Position numbers and translations under genes: made by a program. The notes beneath the pieces were generated by a model. The model worked only from the letters and a program-made list of their open reading frames with translations. It ran no database searches and was not told the DNA's origin. A DNA stretch of 64,000 bases from Guadua angustifolia (taxonomy: Eukaryota; Streptophyta; Magnoliopsida; Poales; Poaceae): contig CM070512.1 of the NCBI GenBank assembly GCA_036346375.1, forward strand, positions 40,222,466 to 40,286,465. Reading direction: 5' to 3'. Shown here piece after piece: positions 11,167 through 22,648 of this stretch. Every line of letters begins with the position of its first letter. Within the stretch, counting starts at the first letter, position 1.

Positions 11167-12946
11167 ATGTCCCCTTTGATGAGTATATTGACAAACAAAT
11201 GAAAAGGCATAAGTTTTGAGTTTGAATAAGAGAAGAAGAAAGCAATTTGAATGCAAAGCCAAACTTGATCAAAGAATTGCAAATCAAGAACATGACCAAG
11301 TTGGCAACTAGAAATGCTTATGATATATGAAAGATAGCAAAGATTAACAAAAATCATAAGAATTAAGATGAATCAAGATGCAAAATGATGCATTTTCTAC
11401 GACTTCTCCCCCTTTTGGCAATATAGGCATCAAGATGGCATTTTCTTTTCTCCTCTTTTTTTTGTTGTTTTTTTGCAAGTAATGCAGCCTAAGAGAGCTT
11501 TGAAGATTATCCAAGTGACCAACAAGACAAGTGATGACACCAAGCTAAGTTATGGCAAAAATAGACTAAGCTAAGGCATGTCCAAGTGCAAATAAACATT
11601 TTGCTAGCAAGATTTAATTAAAACCATATCATTTTTAGCAAGATTGAACATGAGCAACACTTCTCATTAGTTTCAAAACTAGAAGCAAAGCCATTCAAAG
11701 GATCAAATGGAAAGCCTAGAGTTCAACCTACTCAACACTTTGGGAAATCTAGAAGTTCATACAAGGTCCTTCGAGCTTATTTTTGTTTCTTGTATGCAAA
11801 TTTTTCTTTGAATCTTTAAAAGACATAGCGGGGTGCAAATGTTTGACATTATTTGCATTCTTTACCCACGTATGTTTTTTTTTGCATTTTTAAAGCAATT
11901 GACTCAAGCCATAATTGATCATGTTAAGAGGGACTCTTAAGAGAATGATCTTGGTCATACACAACCCATCCCAAGTTCATCTCAAGTGCAATGAGAAGCC
12001 GTCTTGTGAATGTGAGGTGTTGAATCTAATGCGCACAAAAAAAGTCAATTTTGCTTCACTTTCATTTTAACATTTTCATTGTTAAGCTAGTGAAGGACTC
12101 AAGTATGGATCAAACAAGATTCACCCAAGTTGCTATAGGGACTGTAGAGAATTCCAGAATTTCACAAATCATGGCAAATACACCTAGAGAAGAAACTTAG
12201 CAAGTAAACGCAACATGTTTTATCTAGTTTTTCTTTTAAAAACTTATTTTTTAATTTTGCAAGCTTAGCAAGATAAATGAACTAGGACATATCTAAGCAA
12301 GTAATTTTCTTCATAATATAGCATGGTGCATAAAATGAAACATGGATCATTTGCATAATAGACAAAGCTCATAAAATGAAAATCAAGTCTATATGCAATG
12401 CATGAGATAGATTCTTAAACTCCCCCTCAACATGTGATTCCATTTTAAGCACAAATCTGGTTCAAATTGAGTTATTAGCAAGATTAAGCTCAAGAAAGGT
12501 CTAAAAGAACTCAATTAAAGCCAGAAACACAGAATGGTGGGAAGAAGTCAAGAAACTGCGAACTGGGTGGCTATAGAGCATAGAAAAGATGGTAGAGAAC
12601 ACTACGGCTTAGACTCGCTTTCATCTTCCCCAATGACTAACATAGGAAGGCTGCCTCTAGATCCCAAACTAAGGAGTGTACACAGACCCTGTCTACCCAG
12701 GGACCCCAACACCTGCTAGACTTATAAGACTGTGAGGGAACTCAACCTAGAGAGAAGAGAGAACAGCTAATTAAGCATGATAGCAATCTAAAGCACAAGA
12801 TGAGAGGTCCATGCAAAGCATGCCAAAAGTCTAAGTGAAGTGAACTCATAACTCTAAGGAATAAAACCCATAAGCACCCAAAGCAATACAAAAGAAAGGA
12901 AAAACTGAAATAAAATATAATATATAATATACAGATCAGCTCCCCC
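11167..12946 (-). other. 3' noncoding region of copia C2 with polypurine tract
   Basis: This is about 1.8 kb between the pol end and the 3' LTR, aligned with the C1 equivalent (99-1932). The minus-strand PPT CAAAGGGGACAT abuts the LTR. Two further purine tracts match those of C1 (plus-strand CTCCCCCTTTTGG near 11405 and CTCCCCCTCAACATG near 12421). I see no envelope-like or other gene. Confidence 0.7.
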
Positions 12947-14187
12947 TTACAATAGGCCGTAAGGGCACACAACTCCAAGCTCACTCCTCAAGGCAACAAA
13001 CCTAGAGATATCCAATGGCTTGGTAAAGATATCGGCCAACTGGTGGTCACTCTCCACAAACTGAAACACTATGTCTCCTTTCTCCACATGATCTCTAAGG
13101 AAGTGATATCTAACATCAATGTGCTTGGTCCGGAGTCTTTGCTTTGGTTCTTGGCAATGCAAATAGCGTAAGTGTTATCACGAGTAAAAGTGGAACACTC
13201 TCTATCTCTAACCCAAAGTCCCGCAAGGTCGATCTCATCTAGAGCACCTAGCTACAAAGAATCTAGCTACAAACAACATACTCGCCTCGGCGATGGATCA
13301 GGCGACTCTGACCGCTTCCTAGAAAACCAAGAAACAAGAGAAGTGCCAATGAATTGGCAAGTGCCAGGAGTGCTCTTCCTATCTATCCTACAGCCGGCAA
13401 AGTCTGCATCATAAAAGGCTCTAAGGGATAGACAAGAAGAAGAAGAGTACTAAATACCATAATGAATGGTAGCTCGAAGGTACCTGAAGATGCGCTTCAC
13501 CGTCTGGCGATGAGAGGCACGAGGAGAAGCTCGAAGTTTAACGCACATACACACGGCAAAGTGTATGTTCTACCATGCGAGAAGATACAAGAGGTAGCCA
13601 ATCATGCTCTGAAACTCCTTTTGATCAGCAGGCTCACCATCCTCATCGGGCTCGAGGACAGCAGTGGTGGCCATAGGAGTCATCATGGGCTTCCCATCTG
13701 ACATATCAAACCGCCTCAGGAGGTACCGAGTGTACTTATCTTTGTGCAGGAAAGTACCCTCCCGAGTCTGCTTGATTTGGAAGCCGAGGAAGTAGTTCAA
13801 CTCATCCATCATACTCATATCAAATTCTGTGCTCATCACCTCAGAAAAATGAGACACAAGAGACTGAGATGAGCCACCAAAGATAATATCGTCCACATAA
13901 ATCTGGACGAGAAGGAAATGAGAATCCTGGTGTCTGATGAATAGAGTTTTGTGTACTATACCCATTTTGAAACCATGACTGAGAAGATAGGACTTAAGCC
14001 TCTCAAACCAAGCTCTAGGGGCCTGCTTAAGTCCACACAAGACTTTGGAAAGCTTGTAGACATGGTTCGGGTATTTGGGGTTCTCAAATCTTGGAGATTG
14101 CTTGACATACACCTTTTCCTCAATGAAGCTATTGGGGAATACACTCTTGATATCCATTTGATAGAGCTTGAAGCCCAGGGATGCAGA
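12947..14187 (-). pseudogene. Copia C2 reverse transcriptase (C-terminal part) and RNase H
   Basis: Minus-strand reading from the CACTA1 junction gives the second half of the copia RT: KLYQMDIKS, then GLKQAPRAW and the catalytic IYVDDIIFGG (YVDD, near 13890), NYFLGFQIKQ, and the linker toward RNase H up to about 13570. The frame is then broken. RNase H resumes as ICIAKN/HIDVRYHFLRDHVEKGD and ends ADIFTKPLDISRFVALRSEL at 12947. The upstream half of RT lies at 35230-35727 on the other side of CACTA1. A frameshift and stops between 13570 and 13160 make this non-functional. Confidence 0.92.
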
Positions 14188-14190
14188 GAA
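14188..14190. other. Target site duplication of CACTA1 (left)
   Basis: GAA directly precedes CACTGCTACA. The matching GAA lies at 35227-35229. A 3-bp duplication is the rule for CACTA elements. Confidence 0.85.
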
Positions 14191-14690
14191 CACTGCTACA
14201 TAAATCATTTGTACAGGCGGTTGGTAACCCATCTTCACGAGCATTTTGCACCTTACCAGAATCGAAGGTCTGTGTAAATTGGTATATTTGCACAGGCATT
14301 TCTAAGTACCGTTTGTAAATTGGTATATTTGCATAGGTATTTGTACAGGCGGGTGGCTTAAGAACCCGCCTGCACAAATGCTTATTTGTACAGGCGGTTT
14401 CTTAAGCAGCCCACCTGTACAAATGCATTTTACAAGCGGTACTTAGAAATGCCTATGCAAATATACCAACTGGCTACAGCAACATAAGCGGTACTTAGAA
14501 ATGCCGTGTAATATACCTATTTGTACAAAGGGTGGCTTAAGAACCCGCTTTGACAACAAAAGCTTATTTATGCAAGTGGTTTCTTGAAACTTACCACAAA
14601 TGCATTTTGTGCAATCGGGTGGCTTAAGCACCCGTTTGCATAAATAAGCATTTTCACAGGCGCGGGCTTAAGCCGTCACTTTGCACAGAT
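14191..14690. repeat. CACTA1 left terminal and subterminal palindromic repeats
   Basis: After the terminal repeat, TTTGTACAGGCGG-type units recur in both orientations. Several pair into long palindromes centred on CTTAAG, for example GTACAGGCGGGTGGCTTAAG followed by AACCCGCCTGCACAAATG near 14341-14378. CACTA subterminal repeats are known binding sites for the element's DNA-binding protein (TNPA in En/Spm). The motif here is different from the En/Spm one. Confidence 0.8.
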
Positions 14691-15010
14691 CTAGAGAATC
14701 TTTTTTAATATTATTATATTAATTATATTATAATATTAATAAATGCATACATTCTATCAATCACATCACCTTTTCAAAGACAAATCCATACATAACAATG
14801 ACAAGGTTATATATACCAAGCACATATAAATCATTATTGCATTATGTATATATATACAAGGTTATATACACAAGGTTATATATACTCCTCTGATATTCTC
14901 CTTGTAAAACTCTCCAGGTGCAGTATCCTGCGCCATGGACTCCTCTGATATTCTCTATCTAATATAAATTACAGCCCTACCGTCTTTCCAAAAAAAATAT
15001 ACATCAGTGT
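14691..15010. other. AT-rich stretch in CACTA1, no gene seen
   Basis: Simple AT-rich sequence (TATTATTATATTAATTATATT near 14708) with repeated GGTTATATA/CAAGGTTATATA units near 14805-14880. Nothing coding is supported. Confidence 0.6.
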
Positions 15011-15620
15011 TCACGGCCCGTCTATCCTCGTCTCCCAATTACAAAGTTTATAATGCTTCGCCACTTCACCTCCCGAGTAAAAGAAACTACCTCTCTCATG
15101 GATGAGTTCACGACGAATGAATTGGCACATGTCCTTTTGCACATTGCAAAGGTCATCATCAGTGAGTGCCAAAGTGGTCTTTGCAATCTTCACCTGCGAT
15201 AATAAAGTAGGCAATAAAGAGGTTAAACAATAGTGATATTGAGAATCAGACAATAAATAATCTTGAATCACCAATTTGTATAGGCTAACGTCCTGGGGGT
15301 TGCTTCTGTACCTCCTGTTCATCCTGAGGAACTCGCAGATGTAGTATCCACAAAGAACACCGCCGAGGTTGCTTGTGGCACTTCAAATCAAAAAATAATG
15401 TATGGAATTAGTACATTGGTAATACCCTTCCTTACTAGTGCAATTATGTTGAAGCATTACAAGTGTCTTCTTACCCATGTGTGGACATAGCAAAGCATCT
15501 TATTTGACCCCTTCGCAGGATCATGTTGCCCCTTTTCCGGGTCGTGTAATTCTTGAAAGCCCTACTTAATGTCGACAACAACAAGTAACTATCATATCAT
15601 AAAACAAATTACGTTATGTT
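15011..15620 (-). pseudogene. Ulp1-like (C48) peptidase C-terminal region of the CACTA1 second gene
   Basis: Minus-strand translation gives VLCGYYICEFLRMNRRYRSN near 15300-15360, which matches the catalytic-cysteine segment (LCGYYVCEF) of the Ulp1/SENP-type domain often found at the C-terminus of plant CACTA second ORFs. A Leu/Asp-rich tail (ALTDDDLCNVQKDMCQFIRR) follows, to a stop at 15011. An upstream stretch to about 15620 is less certain and contains stops or intron sequence. By family knowledge the domain would be a SUMO-protease fold. The catalytic His and Asp are not identified. The gene is probably joined to the Transposase_24 segment upstream (16770-17762). Confidence 0.65.
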
Positions 15621-16769
15621 ATGTATGTTTGTGTATATATATTTCTTACGATTTAAGACGCGTGAATTCATTGTAAGATTCGGTGGGGTTATGGATGAGT
15701 CAAGGACCATATATCTGCTCGCTTCTTGCACAAAGATGAAACAAATGAAGTGATCATCGCAACGAAAACTTATGTAAGTTTCACGAGTGATTATGGTGCA
15801 AACTAAACTTTTAGCAATGATTGACGAATGAGAAGATTACTTAAAATTGTAGGAGCCATTATGACGCCCTTGTCTTGCATCCGAGCATTGCTTTTGATAT
15901 GTATAACCCCACATCTACTTGGCGATCTCGGGTCGTGGGTGCCGCTTTTCTTCTATCTCTGTTTCCATCATCCCCTTATCCTTCAACTCCTTTTCATTGA
16001 GTATAGCTCTTAAGCTCGGCGCTAATCTGCGGCAGGTCAAGGAACCCGACACATTTTCCCATCTTTTAGCATCGTTATATTGCATTCTACACGTAAGACA
16101 ATGGTCAATGCGCCAATTTATATGTCAATGTCGAAACATGACATTTGGCATTGCCAAAATGCATCTTGTTCGACAGATTTGCGAAGTTAACTTTATTTAA
16201 AAGGAAAAACCACTAAAATCGCCAACTTACGATTTAGTGAAAATTATATGGATTTCGCCAATTTTGAATGATCTAACAAGCCATTACTATAAAGAGGAAC
16301 TCAACTTGGCACTCAAAGCGCTATACATTTGGGGTTTTTCTTTATTATGCTATCGTAATGCAATATAATGATATGTTGTTATAATTTGTTATATCGGCAC
16401 TTGCTCGCAAGAGCCGATATAACAATGTAGAGGTAGGTCAATGGCCAACTTACGGCACCACACACGATCAAGTTGATGTCGAGTTTTCCAAAATGGAACT
16501 TCATTTGTAAGTCACCAAAATTGATCCGACGTAGCAAGTATCCTCGTGTTTGTAGACATCCGAGGGACGACGGCTTGAATGCTCTTCACCAAGATGAGAT
16601 GCCCTCAAGTACCGATCATGGAGTCTCTTCAACTCCCATGGTCCTTCGTTGATCTGCTCCATGGGGAGAAATGGCTTGCCATGCTCATAAGTCTCTAGTG
16701 AAGGCATGGTTCAGATCCGAGTGGAGTTGGCACTCCTCTTTGACTTGGTGGTACTCCGTTGATTGCAAT
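15621..16769. other. CACTA1 interior between Ulp1-like and Transposase_24 segments
   Basis: No convincing coding frame. It is partly AT-rich and probably introns or degraded coding sequence of the second gene (fragments such as ELKRLHDRYLRASHL on the minus strand near 16620 look coding). The TATATCGGCACTTGCTCGC / CGAGCCGATATA segment near 16390-16420 is a short inverted repeat. Confidence 0.4.
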
Positions 16770-17762
16770 CTACTTTTGTTTTTCTTTACAACCAACAACA
16801 TCGCCAAGATGAGGCGCAGACGGTTGGGGCAACGGAGGTGGTGCATGCGGTGCACAAGGCACCGGCGACAGAGATGCGCGCTGTGGTGAAGGCACTGGCA
16901 ACGAAGATGCGCGCTGTGGTGAAGGCACCGCCGGCGGAGAAGATGCACGCTGTGGTGAAGGCGCCGCCGGCGGAGAAGATGCGGTTTGTGGTGTAGGCAA
17001 TTTTGGAAGAGGTAGGACGTCTTGACTCGCTGCTGGCGTCTCTGACCTCTCTTGTATCAATGCAATATCTTCCTTGGGCCATACAATAAATGACCCAACA
17101 TCATCTTGGATGGTCTCTACGTCATCAGGGGTGCTGAATGGTAGCTTCCACAAGCCAAGGCACGGAACAAGCACGATGTCTACTTGCACCTTTGCGTGAC
17201 CAATCGGGACAGGTTGGTTGTGTATCATAGTGCCCAGATATGTCTCGCCCACCGCAAGCTCGACAACCAAGCCCCCTTGCTCTACATGTGCACAGAGCTT
17301 GCACTTGGTTGCCTCTGTGATATCATCCACAGGATATCGAGGCGTTGGGACTAGCGCGGACCCGACGCTACTCCGGATGTGGGCCGGGCTCGGGTTGTCA
17401 TCCGACCACGCTTGTAACGCCCTTTCCGCCTCCTTCTTTTCCCACAGTCTTAAAAACTCTTGTTGGGCCAGCTGTCTTGTTATATCAGCCATGGTCCTCT
17501 TATATCTTTGACGCGACTTGTATTGGTCTTGATATTCCGGGAACCCATGCTTGAAGCCCACTCGACTTCCGACGCCACGAGTGCGACCTGTGTGTTCCTT
17601 GGTTCCCAACGCCATCGTTAGGTCGTCATTCTCCTCGTTCGCACGAAAGATCCTCCGCTTGCTCGTGCGAGATCTTCGCAGCTTGGTTAAACTTCCAGAC
17701 CTCGTGGTCCACCATGCTTTTGTGACCCTTCTTCTGCTTTGGGTTGGCGAGCTAGGACCCAA
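16770..17762 (-). CDS. CACTA1 second gene: Transposase_24-like (plant En/Spm accessory protein) segment
   Basis: An open frame of 330 codons on the minus strand. Residues about 60-160 include TGRTRGVGSRVGFKHGFPEY and a basic, Gln/Glu-rich stretch. Residues 160-260 hold VPIGHAKVQVDIVLV, LPFSTPDDVETIQDDVGSFI and VWPKEDIAL, resembling the end of the plant Ptta/En/Spm family (Transposase_24), which commonly ends with an FILWPxxDI motif. Residues 260-325 are a Pro/Ser repeat (SPQRASSPPA units). The annotated ATG is only the first in this frame. Homologous-looking coding sequence continues upstream in other frames (GIENPLTSRASKANWVLA near 17780), so the true N-terminus is broken. In the family this is an accessory or DNA-binding protein. 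Whether it continues to the Ulp1-like segment by splicing is not shown. Confidence 0.7.
   Translation of the reverse strand: MGPSSPTQSRRRVTKAWWTTRSGSLTKLRRSRTSKRRIFRANEENDDLTMALGTKEHTGRTRGVGSRVGFKHGFPEYQDQYKSRQRYKRTMADITRQLAQQEFLRLWEKKEAERALQAWSDDNPSPAHIRSSVGSALVPTPRYPVDDITEATKCKLCAHVEQGGLVVELAVGETYLGTMIHNQPVPIGHAKVQVDIVLVPCLGLWKLPFSTPDDVETIQDDVGSFIVWPKEDIALIQERSETPAASQDVLPLPKLPTPQTASSPPAAPSPQRASSPPAVPSPQRASSLPVPSPQRASLSPVPCAPHAPPPLPQPSAPHLGDVVGCKEKQK
16870..16995. repeat. Minisatellite of 33-36 bp coding for the Pro/Ser repeat
   Basis: Four units with CTGTGGTGAAGGC at about 16881, 16914, 16950 and (decayed) 16986. Spacing is a multiple of three, so the repeat changes protein length without shifting frame. 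Confidence 0.8.
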
Positions 17763-18446
17763 TTCGCTTTGCTCGCTCTACTCGTCAATGGGTTCTCTAT
17801 CCCAAAGACGCGCTTCCTCTTCTTCTTACTCCTCCACTCAACAATCTTAGGGCATACCCACTGTGCCCGGTGATGGGGGTACTTGTTCTTCTTCGCGAGG
17901 GCAATCAGACACCTCGCTCAATGCTACGGCCGCTTAGGTCTTCACGGACAAACTCCGCCCATTCACCGCGGTGATTTTTCAATATTTACGAATGGTGTCC
18001 GCTCCGCCTTCACAAAGTACTTGTTCAGCTCATACCTCCGATTCTGGAAGCTCTTCCCATCACATCCAAGGCATTCTTCTTAGCGATGGCCTCATACTGG
18101 GGAACCTTATGATTTTCTCGCAGCTTCTGCTCAAAGGTGCGCCTTTGTCGCGTCGGCCACCTTTGTCCGATTATCAATCTTGATGGTGACATTGTCCTGA
18201 CAAGACAACCGCAGACTATTTCGAACTTGGATAGTGCCTCACGAGGTGCTAGGGGCTCTCCTAAAGGACCGACCTCCGTGATATACCAAGTGCCTGCCAG
18301 TAACTTGTTCCTACTTCGTTCCCCCCATTTTCATTTATGCGAGGTCGTGGTTGTTGCAGCGAGAGAGAATCCACGGGAACATGCACGGAGGTATCTTCAA
18401 TTACCTCTTGAACTGCAGCTAGTCGACGTGATCGCCTTTCCGGCCT
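17763..18446 (-). pseudogene. CACTA1 second gene, upstream exonic sequence with frameshifts
   Basis: This continues the Transposase_24 gene upstream on the minus strand. An exon starts after a likely 3' splice site (TTTCTATGAAG, boundary at 18446/18447) and reads RPERRSRRLAAVQEVIEDTS, then runs to a stop at 18261. Further pieces around 17900-18100 (KYFVKAERTPFVNIEKSP) are in different frames. The joining phase matches the first exon at 22649-22915. Decay is clear. Confidence 0.55.
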
Positions 18447-18859
18447 CTTCATAGAAATAAACACGAGGAATACGCAAACATAAGGAAATGCAATTATGTC
18501 CACGCCAAGTTACAAATAAAACAAGCTCATCAGCGACCCCATTTTTACATAAATGCAAAATGGAAATCTCATGCACACAAGATTAGTCCTGGATCAAGAG
18601 CTAGTACGCACATTTACAACAATTGATATCGCATCCATACTCTTTATTACAAATAATAATGGTAATTTATACAATAGAATCTTACAATTGAGTATTGCAG
18701 AGAAAGAATTAAAGTCTTGTAGTGTGCCCATCCAATCCCTCAGGCAACTGACAAAGCGTAATCCCTAGAAAAATTTATTAACATCCCCGAATCCTGCGTC
18801 AATTATGTTTCATCGAACTAATCTGATTCTTCACCTAAAAACCACGAATAAGCAAGGGT

Positions 18860-18875
18860 GAGTACTTGCGTACTC
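18860..18875 (-). other. GAGTAC/GTACTC hairpin in LTR E
   Basis: GAGTACttgcGTACTC is a perfect 6-bp stem with a 4-base loop, inside AGCAAGGGTGAGTAC..GTACTCAGCAAG. The same hairpin is found in LTR A (5498-5513) and D (10225-10243), and in decayed form in B (45169-45185; 53486-53502), always about 290-350 bp after the cassette. Confidence 0.75.
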
Positions 18876-19184
18876 AGCAAGACTTTAGCAAAACTTATAA
18901 TACATGCAGGCCATTTCAAAGGAAAGGCTTCTATGGTTAATTTGCATAAAGCCAATTTAAATTGTAAAACAAGTAATAATTACAAAATGGAATTTAAGTA
19001 AAAGCAATTTGACAGATATGAAAATAATAAGTAAAGCATAAGTAATAACTCACAGTCCTCCATGACGTGAGCATTGAGATGTCCATTGCCAACACATGGC
19101 TCAAATCTGAGACAAGTACTTTCCAACAAATATGTCCAATCCAATCCATTTTGAAAATATCAAAACTGCTAACTATGTGATGAC

Positions 19185-19311
19185 TTTACCAAGTGCCCAT
19201 GATCGGGGTAGCTAATCGATTAGTTTTACTCTGCAGAGTTGTATAGCTTTACCCACAAGACATGACTTAACTCTTGGTGCAATCGATATTAACACACTTC
19301 CTTTGGTGTGC
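19185..19311 (-). other. Palindromic LTR cassette (copy in LTR E)
   Basis: On the minus strand in order: the GCACACCAAAGGAAGTGTGT hairpin (19292-19311), GTGGGTAAAG (19247-19256), CTCTGCAGAG (19229-19238) and a block ending CATGGGCACTTGGTAAAG (from about 19200 down to 19185). Confidence 0.75.
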
Positions 19312-21542
19312 TTGCAGAGTCATGACATAATCGTTACATTACTTAATCCTAACTTTGCACTCGTGACGGAATGAAAACCCATACCCTGGAAGAAGAACTC
19401 AGAGCATAGAAATGATGGAACTTCCCGGATACGGGCGACACCGTTGTATCAGCAAACGTGACTCCCAATACCTCAGTGTGGGCGCCCCTCCGAGCAATCC
19501 ATTAAGAAACAGCTCGTACTACTCCGGCCTACCAATGTGCAAAGCTAGTTTTAAATAACTTAATAGGTTAAGACTGTCCCATACTAGTACTTGTGGTTGT
19601 ACGGTTATCTTGGCCTGAAAACAACCCATAGTTCGGTCCTTAATCCGACACGGGCAATAATCTCCCCATACACTACGTGCAAATCTATGCACCTCCGGTT
19701 ATTGCCAATAATTGCCCGCATCAAAATAATAGTTTTATTTTCATTTTTAACCAAAATACCATTAACCTTCATCATGTCTCAATATTTTCAAGTTTTATCG
19801 GATCAAGTTTTTCATTTGATTTATCCCAAGTCTAAAGCATGGCTAAGCATGAATACTAACCATCGCATATACCCAAATTGACATTAGATATTGTCTAACC
19901 ATAATTCTAGGGTTATCAAGGTTCACATGTCAATACTAAGGGAATTTCATAAGACAACAGGTATATCTACCAGTACCCACAAAGTAGCAGAGTTTAATGA
20001 ATATACGCATGCAATAAAAACATTTAATGAAAACATCTATAAAACTGGGATCAATATGATCAAAGGGGGTGCTTGCCTTGCTTATTGATGTCTTCAACGA
20101 AGTTGAAATCGCAGTCAATGATGGAAGTAGTTACGTCGGGTTCTACGCGTCGCAAACGAAGAACATAACAAATAACAAATAACAAGTTTCAATAGGGACA
20201 AAAAGAAATCAAATAAAATCCAAATATAAATAAATCATATAAAGCAGGTATGATTTAAAGTTGGGTTCTTATTTATAATGGTGTCATGTTAGGGTTTATT
20301 TGTACTTTTAAATTCAAATATAACATCAACTGAGTTTGAATATTAAATATTTTTACACAAATGAGTTTCTTATGGATTCAGGAGCATTTATAAATTATTT
20401 TATCATTTTAGGATTTTTGATGCACAATTTTTATTAAAGGACAATAATAGAGTTTATTTAAATTTCTACTTCAAATAAATCAATTCAAGCATGATAATTA
20501 AATATTTTTATATATTCAGGTTCCCAATTTCATAAGGATTCTAACAAAATTTATTTTATTTAATTTAGTGTTTATTTGCAGAAATTTTATGTATAGCATG
20601 TTTTTCATTCCATTCTTTAAATTTAAATTTAAATTATAAACAGAGTTGAATTTCAAAATATTTTTGCATATTCTGAATCTACATGAATTTATATGAATTT
20701 AGGAATTTATTTCATTTCATTTTGACTGATGATTCAAAAGTTATAAGCAAATGAATTTAATCAAGTTTGGAAAATCTTTGGAAATAAGAATTTTACCAAA
20801 TTGAAAGTGCGCTTTCCATCGTGACACGCCTTCCCTTTTTGGCTGGGCCGGATTGAGTTACTGACAAGTGGGCCCGTGATGGCAGAGGCTGGCGAGGGAG
20901 CCGAGTGGCTGACAACGTGGTCCCGCTCGGCAGAGAGACGGCGACGCACAGCAGCTGACGGCAGGGCCCGCGCGGTTAGCGGCAGAGAACAGAGCGGCGC
21001 CTCCCGAAGCTCGCCGGAGGCAAAGCAACACCGGAGAAGGGGATTTGTCGGCACCATGAGCTTCAGCACACTTGCGCGCATCCAGGGGTGGTCTCGCAGT
21101 GGCCGGAGGACGCCGGAGTTGGCGTGCCACCGTGGGCCAGTGGCGGTGTCCATGGTGGGTCGGCACGGAAGAAGAAAGGAGGTTTCCCACTGCGAATTCG
21201 CGCCGGATAAAGCATCAGGGCACTTACTAAGTCCCATTTTAGCCTTCAATTGAAAAGGAGAGTAAGTGGAAGGGAGGTCTCATCGTGAGCATCCATGGTG
21301 GAAAGGTGGAGCACGGTTGCGCGACTCGCCGAGGAGGAAGAGATGAAATTGACACTAGGGATGGACTCCAGGGATCATGAGGTTTCTCTGGGTTGATTCG
21401 AAGCATAGGGGTGTGTTCATGGTTCTCCCCCTTTTTCAGGTTTCGCTGGAATTGGGGAAGAAGACAGGGCTAGAATGCAAGGGAACTGGCTCAGGGGTGA
21501 ATGGAAGTGGCACTGATGGTCTCTGGAGGATAATCACCTTGG

Positions 21543-21550
21543 TTTATATA
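21543..21550 (-). promoter_or_regulatory. TATA box of solo LTR E
   Basis: TATATAAA on the minus strand in the context CACTATATAAACC, upstream of the GC-rich leader, in LTR orientation. Confidence 0.55.
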
Positions 21551-22648
21551 GTGAAGTGAAGGCGGTTGACAGGGTGTGAACTAATTGCTTCGGCGGTGCT
21601 GCGTTTTTGCTTGGGCGACAACATGTTGGTGGTTGATGCAGCGAGGAATCGCTAGTGGCGTGGCAAGGTTTTTAATCGAGGGAAACGGTGAGGCTTTTGC
21701 AAAGGAAAGAAGAAAGGAGAAGAAGGAAAAAAGCACTGGAGACTGTGCTAATGTGTGGGGGTGAGCTGGCTGGGAGAAGTAGGCAAAGGGTCTAGCTAGG
21801 AATGGGCCCACTTGCAAGTGAATGAAGGAGACACTATGGAGAGGTTTCTGGACAGAGCCGGAATTGATCCGCAAGTTTCAGGCAGCAAACCGACTAAATA
21901 TTTTACAAGAGTTTTTGCAGTGGTTGGATAGGTGAAGATAAGAGCTCAGGAAAAGTTTTGGATAAAAACTATTTGTAATTATTTTATTAAAATTCTGACA
22001 ATACAATATTTAAATCTCTGATTATTCTGTTTTTGATTTATTAGACTATCCAAATGATTTTATTTATTTTTCAAATTTTGTTCTTAAAACATATTTGAAC
22101 TAATAATGCTTCTGTAAAATTTTCTGATTTTTATCTTCGATAATTTAATTATAAAAATCTGACATTGCTATTTACAGATTTATTTGTTTTCTGTTTTTGA
22201 ATATTTAAAAGATTCAAATTTAAGTTTTTATTTATGATATTTTTACCAGAGATAGATAATGACCTTAGGTTGGTATGGTAAAAATATCAGCTTGAGATAA
22301 GATCTGGATACTGCTATAAAAATCTGACATGGTTTAAATCAGCTTTCTTTTAAACACAATTACTCAAAGAAAATCCAATAATGCAAAAGAATTCAGAAAA
22401 TGAAAATTCAAATCAAGATTACATTTCAAACTCATTTTAATGTTTTATTTGTTTTGGGAATAACAATTTAAATTTTGAATTCCTTCTTTTCATTAAGATT
22501 ATAATGGATGAAATGAGGAAAGAATTTTGTTTTAAATCAAATCCTAATTTCAATTAGATTTTTAATTCATTTCCATTTTCAAATATAAAATCTTAATTTT
22601 TCTTTATTTTTGAATTTACAGGGTTGTTACACTCACTCTTCTTAATAC

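Larger units (their letters stand above)
18531..22631 (-). mobile_element. Solo LTR E of Ty3-gypsy (same family as LTR A)
   Basis: Minus-strand start TGTAACAACCC at 22631 and end near 18531, flanked by CTCAT (18526-18530) and CTCAC (22632-22636), a 5-bp duplication with one change. It aligns with LTR A over its downstream half. It contains a TATA box (minus, 21543-21550), a GC-rich leader (about 20820-21260), the palindromic cassette (19185-19311) and the GAGTAC/GTACTC hairpin (18860-18875). It sits in a phase-0 intron of the CACTA1 second gene. The 3' end reads GCTG rather than CA. ORFs in the GC-rich leader on either strand are not supported as genes. Confidence 0.82.

Noticed and set aside
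20761..21253. Overlapping ORFs of 110-162 codons on both strands in a GC-rich block
   Set aside because: They lie in the transcribed leader of solo LTR E, overlap each other on opposite strands, show no recognisable domain, and their length is explained by high GC.
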